From: Mogibacterium diversum_A | GTDB taxonomy: Bacteria; Bacillota; Clostridia; Peptostreptococcales; Anaerovoracaceae | DNA: 64,000 bases | Reading direction: 5' to 3' | NCBI RefSeq assembly: GCF_938028775.1 | Contig: NZ_CALIZG010000024.1 | Coordinates: forward strand, 173,246 to 237,245 | Part shown: piece by piece, positions 63,730 to 64,000 of the stretch | How positions within the stretch are numbered: the first letter of the stretch is position 1 | Layout of the letters: each line of letters begins with the position of its first letter | The notes under the pieces: generated by a model | The model's input: only the letters and a program-made list of their open reading frames with translations | Databases searched by the model: none | Told to the model about the DNA's origin: nothing | Position numbers and translations under genes: made by a program

Positions 63730-64000
63730 AGGAATCTCACCTCCGCCTCTTATTCAAGACGAGCCGGCATAAACTGTTGAAGTATCATTATCACCGCCTG
63801 TATCAACGAACAGACTGCCACATCTGTTTTTTATGTAATCTTATTTGTCGCTCACTTTCTTATTTCCTTGGTTTAACCAGTATTCATAAAACTGAAATCT
63901 CTCAGCAGAAAGGTCTTGGCGTAAGTCATAATTCTCCACAAGCAGATAAAGTCCTACCTTGGTCTATTCAGTTGTCAAAGAGCAATATTTGAAAGGGATT
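63730..64000. other. Non-coding edge of the window with a possible gene remnant
   Basis: On the minus strand a 32-codon frame from GTG 63939 to a stop at 63841 reads ENYDLRQDLSAERFQFYEYW and so on. It looks protein-like but has an in-frame stop just upstream and no ribosome site, so it may be the tail of a damaged gene. Nothing else was recognised. Confidence 0.35.

Larger units (their letters stand above)
57349..64000 (-). mobile_element. Recombinase end of an integrative element
   Basis: A run of leftward genes: DUF6870-like protein, three large serine recombinases and an ORF6N/PLD-like protein, with base composition that looks more AT-rich than the chromosome genes. Such modules lie at one end of integrative or mobilizable elements. 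The right part of the element is outside the window. The left boundary near 57330 is inferred. Confidence 0.65.

Noticed and set aside
63777..63992. Rightward 71-codon frame at the window end
   Set aside because: It has no ribosome site, is rich in Cys/His/Ser without pattern, and lies opposite a more protein-like frame.

Overview
The window looks like a low-to-mid GC Gram-positive anaerobe of the Bacillota, class Clostridia. Evidence includes the pyrC-pyrK-pyrD-pyrF-pyrE-pyrB-pyrI order with a type 1B PyrD/PyrK pair and a PyrI regulatory chain, a tig-clpP-clpX-lon-engB block, a D-alanyl-lipoteichoic acid (dlt) operon, a sortase-type surface protein and strong AGGAGG ribosome binding sites. 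The gene content suggests an oral or gut Family XIII (Anaerovoracaceae/Mogibacterium-like) organism, but that placement is inference. Almost all genes lie on the minus strand and most form tight operons.

Layout. 1-2300: a divergent pseudouridine-5'-phosphate glycosidase-like gene cut by the window edge, a small BFD-like [2Fe-2S] protein and a sortase-anchored surface protein. 2300-8000: a complete UMP biosynthesis operon. 8085-10335: a minimal iron-sulfur cluster unit (Rrf2 regulator, cysteine desulfurase, IscU scaffold) with the same inverted repeat at both promoters. 10350-15020: an ABC exporter, a YitT membrane protein, a truncated second YitT copy and an orphan beta-class DNA methyltransferase. 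15094-19580: dltA-B-C-D followed by a previously uncalled dltX-like micropeptide gene at the operon end. 19650-28060: cell envelope and stress genes (trigger-factor-C-like membrane protein, GH25 lysozyme, CoA pyrophosphatase, PEPCK/HPr-kinase-fold protein, Hsp33, small CorA, MurE-like ligase).

28170-38650: a small P-loop protein, then a folD-relQ-valS-folC-glyA run combining one-carbon metabolism, (p)ppGpp synthesis and valyl-tRNA charging; a fusion of RNase HII, hybrid-binding domain and RNase HI; RbgA; and ribosomal protein L19 with a structured leader. 38700-47900: a XerD-like recombinase with a degraded active site, a Nudix enzyme, an unknown protein, then hpt-engB-lon-clpX-clpP-tig. 47950-55940: CYTH protein, glutamate racemase, tRNA-Leu(CAG), DUF1292 protein, UvrC, a DacA-like protein lacking all three penicillin-binding motifs, and divergent serC/serA with overlapping promoters.

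55940-64000 is mobile DNA: two adjacent IS200-type tnpA units separated by a field of short palindromes, then the end of an integrative element with an ORF6N/PLD-like gene, three consecutive large serine recombinase genes and a small accessory gene. The recombinase end of such an element normally faces the chromosome, so the junction probably lies near 57300-57350, where the second tnpA lacks its usual N-terminus.

No CRISPR array, rRNA gene or replication origin is visible. Promoters and terminators were read by eye from hexamers and stems. Functional names rest on recognised motifs, not on database searches.
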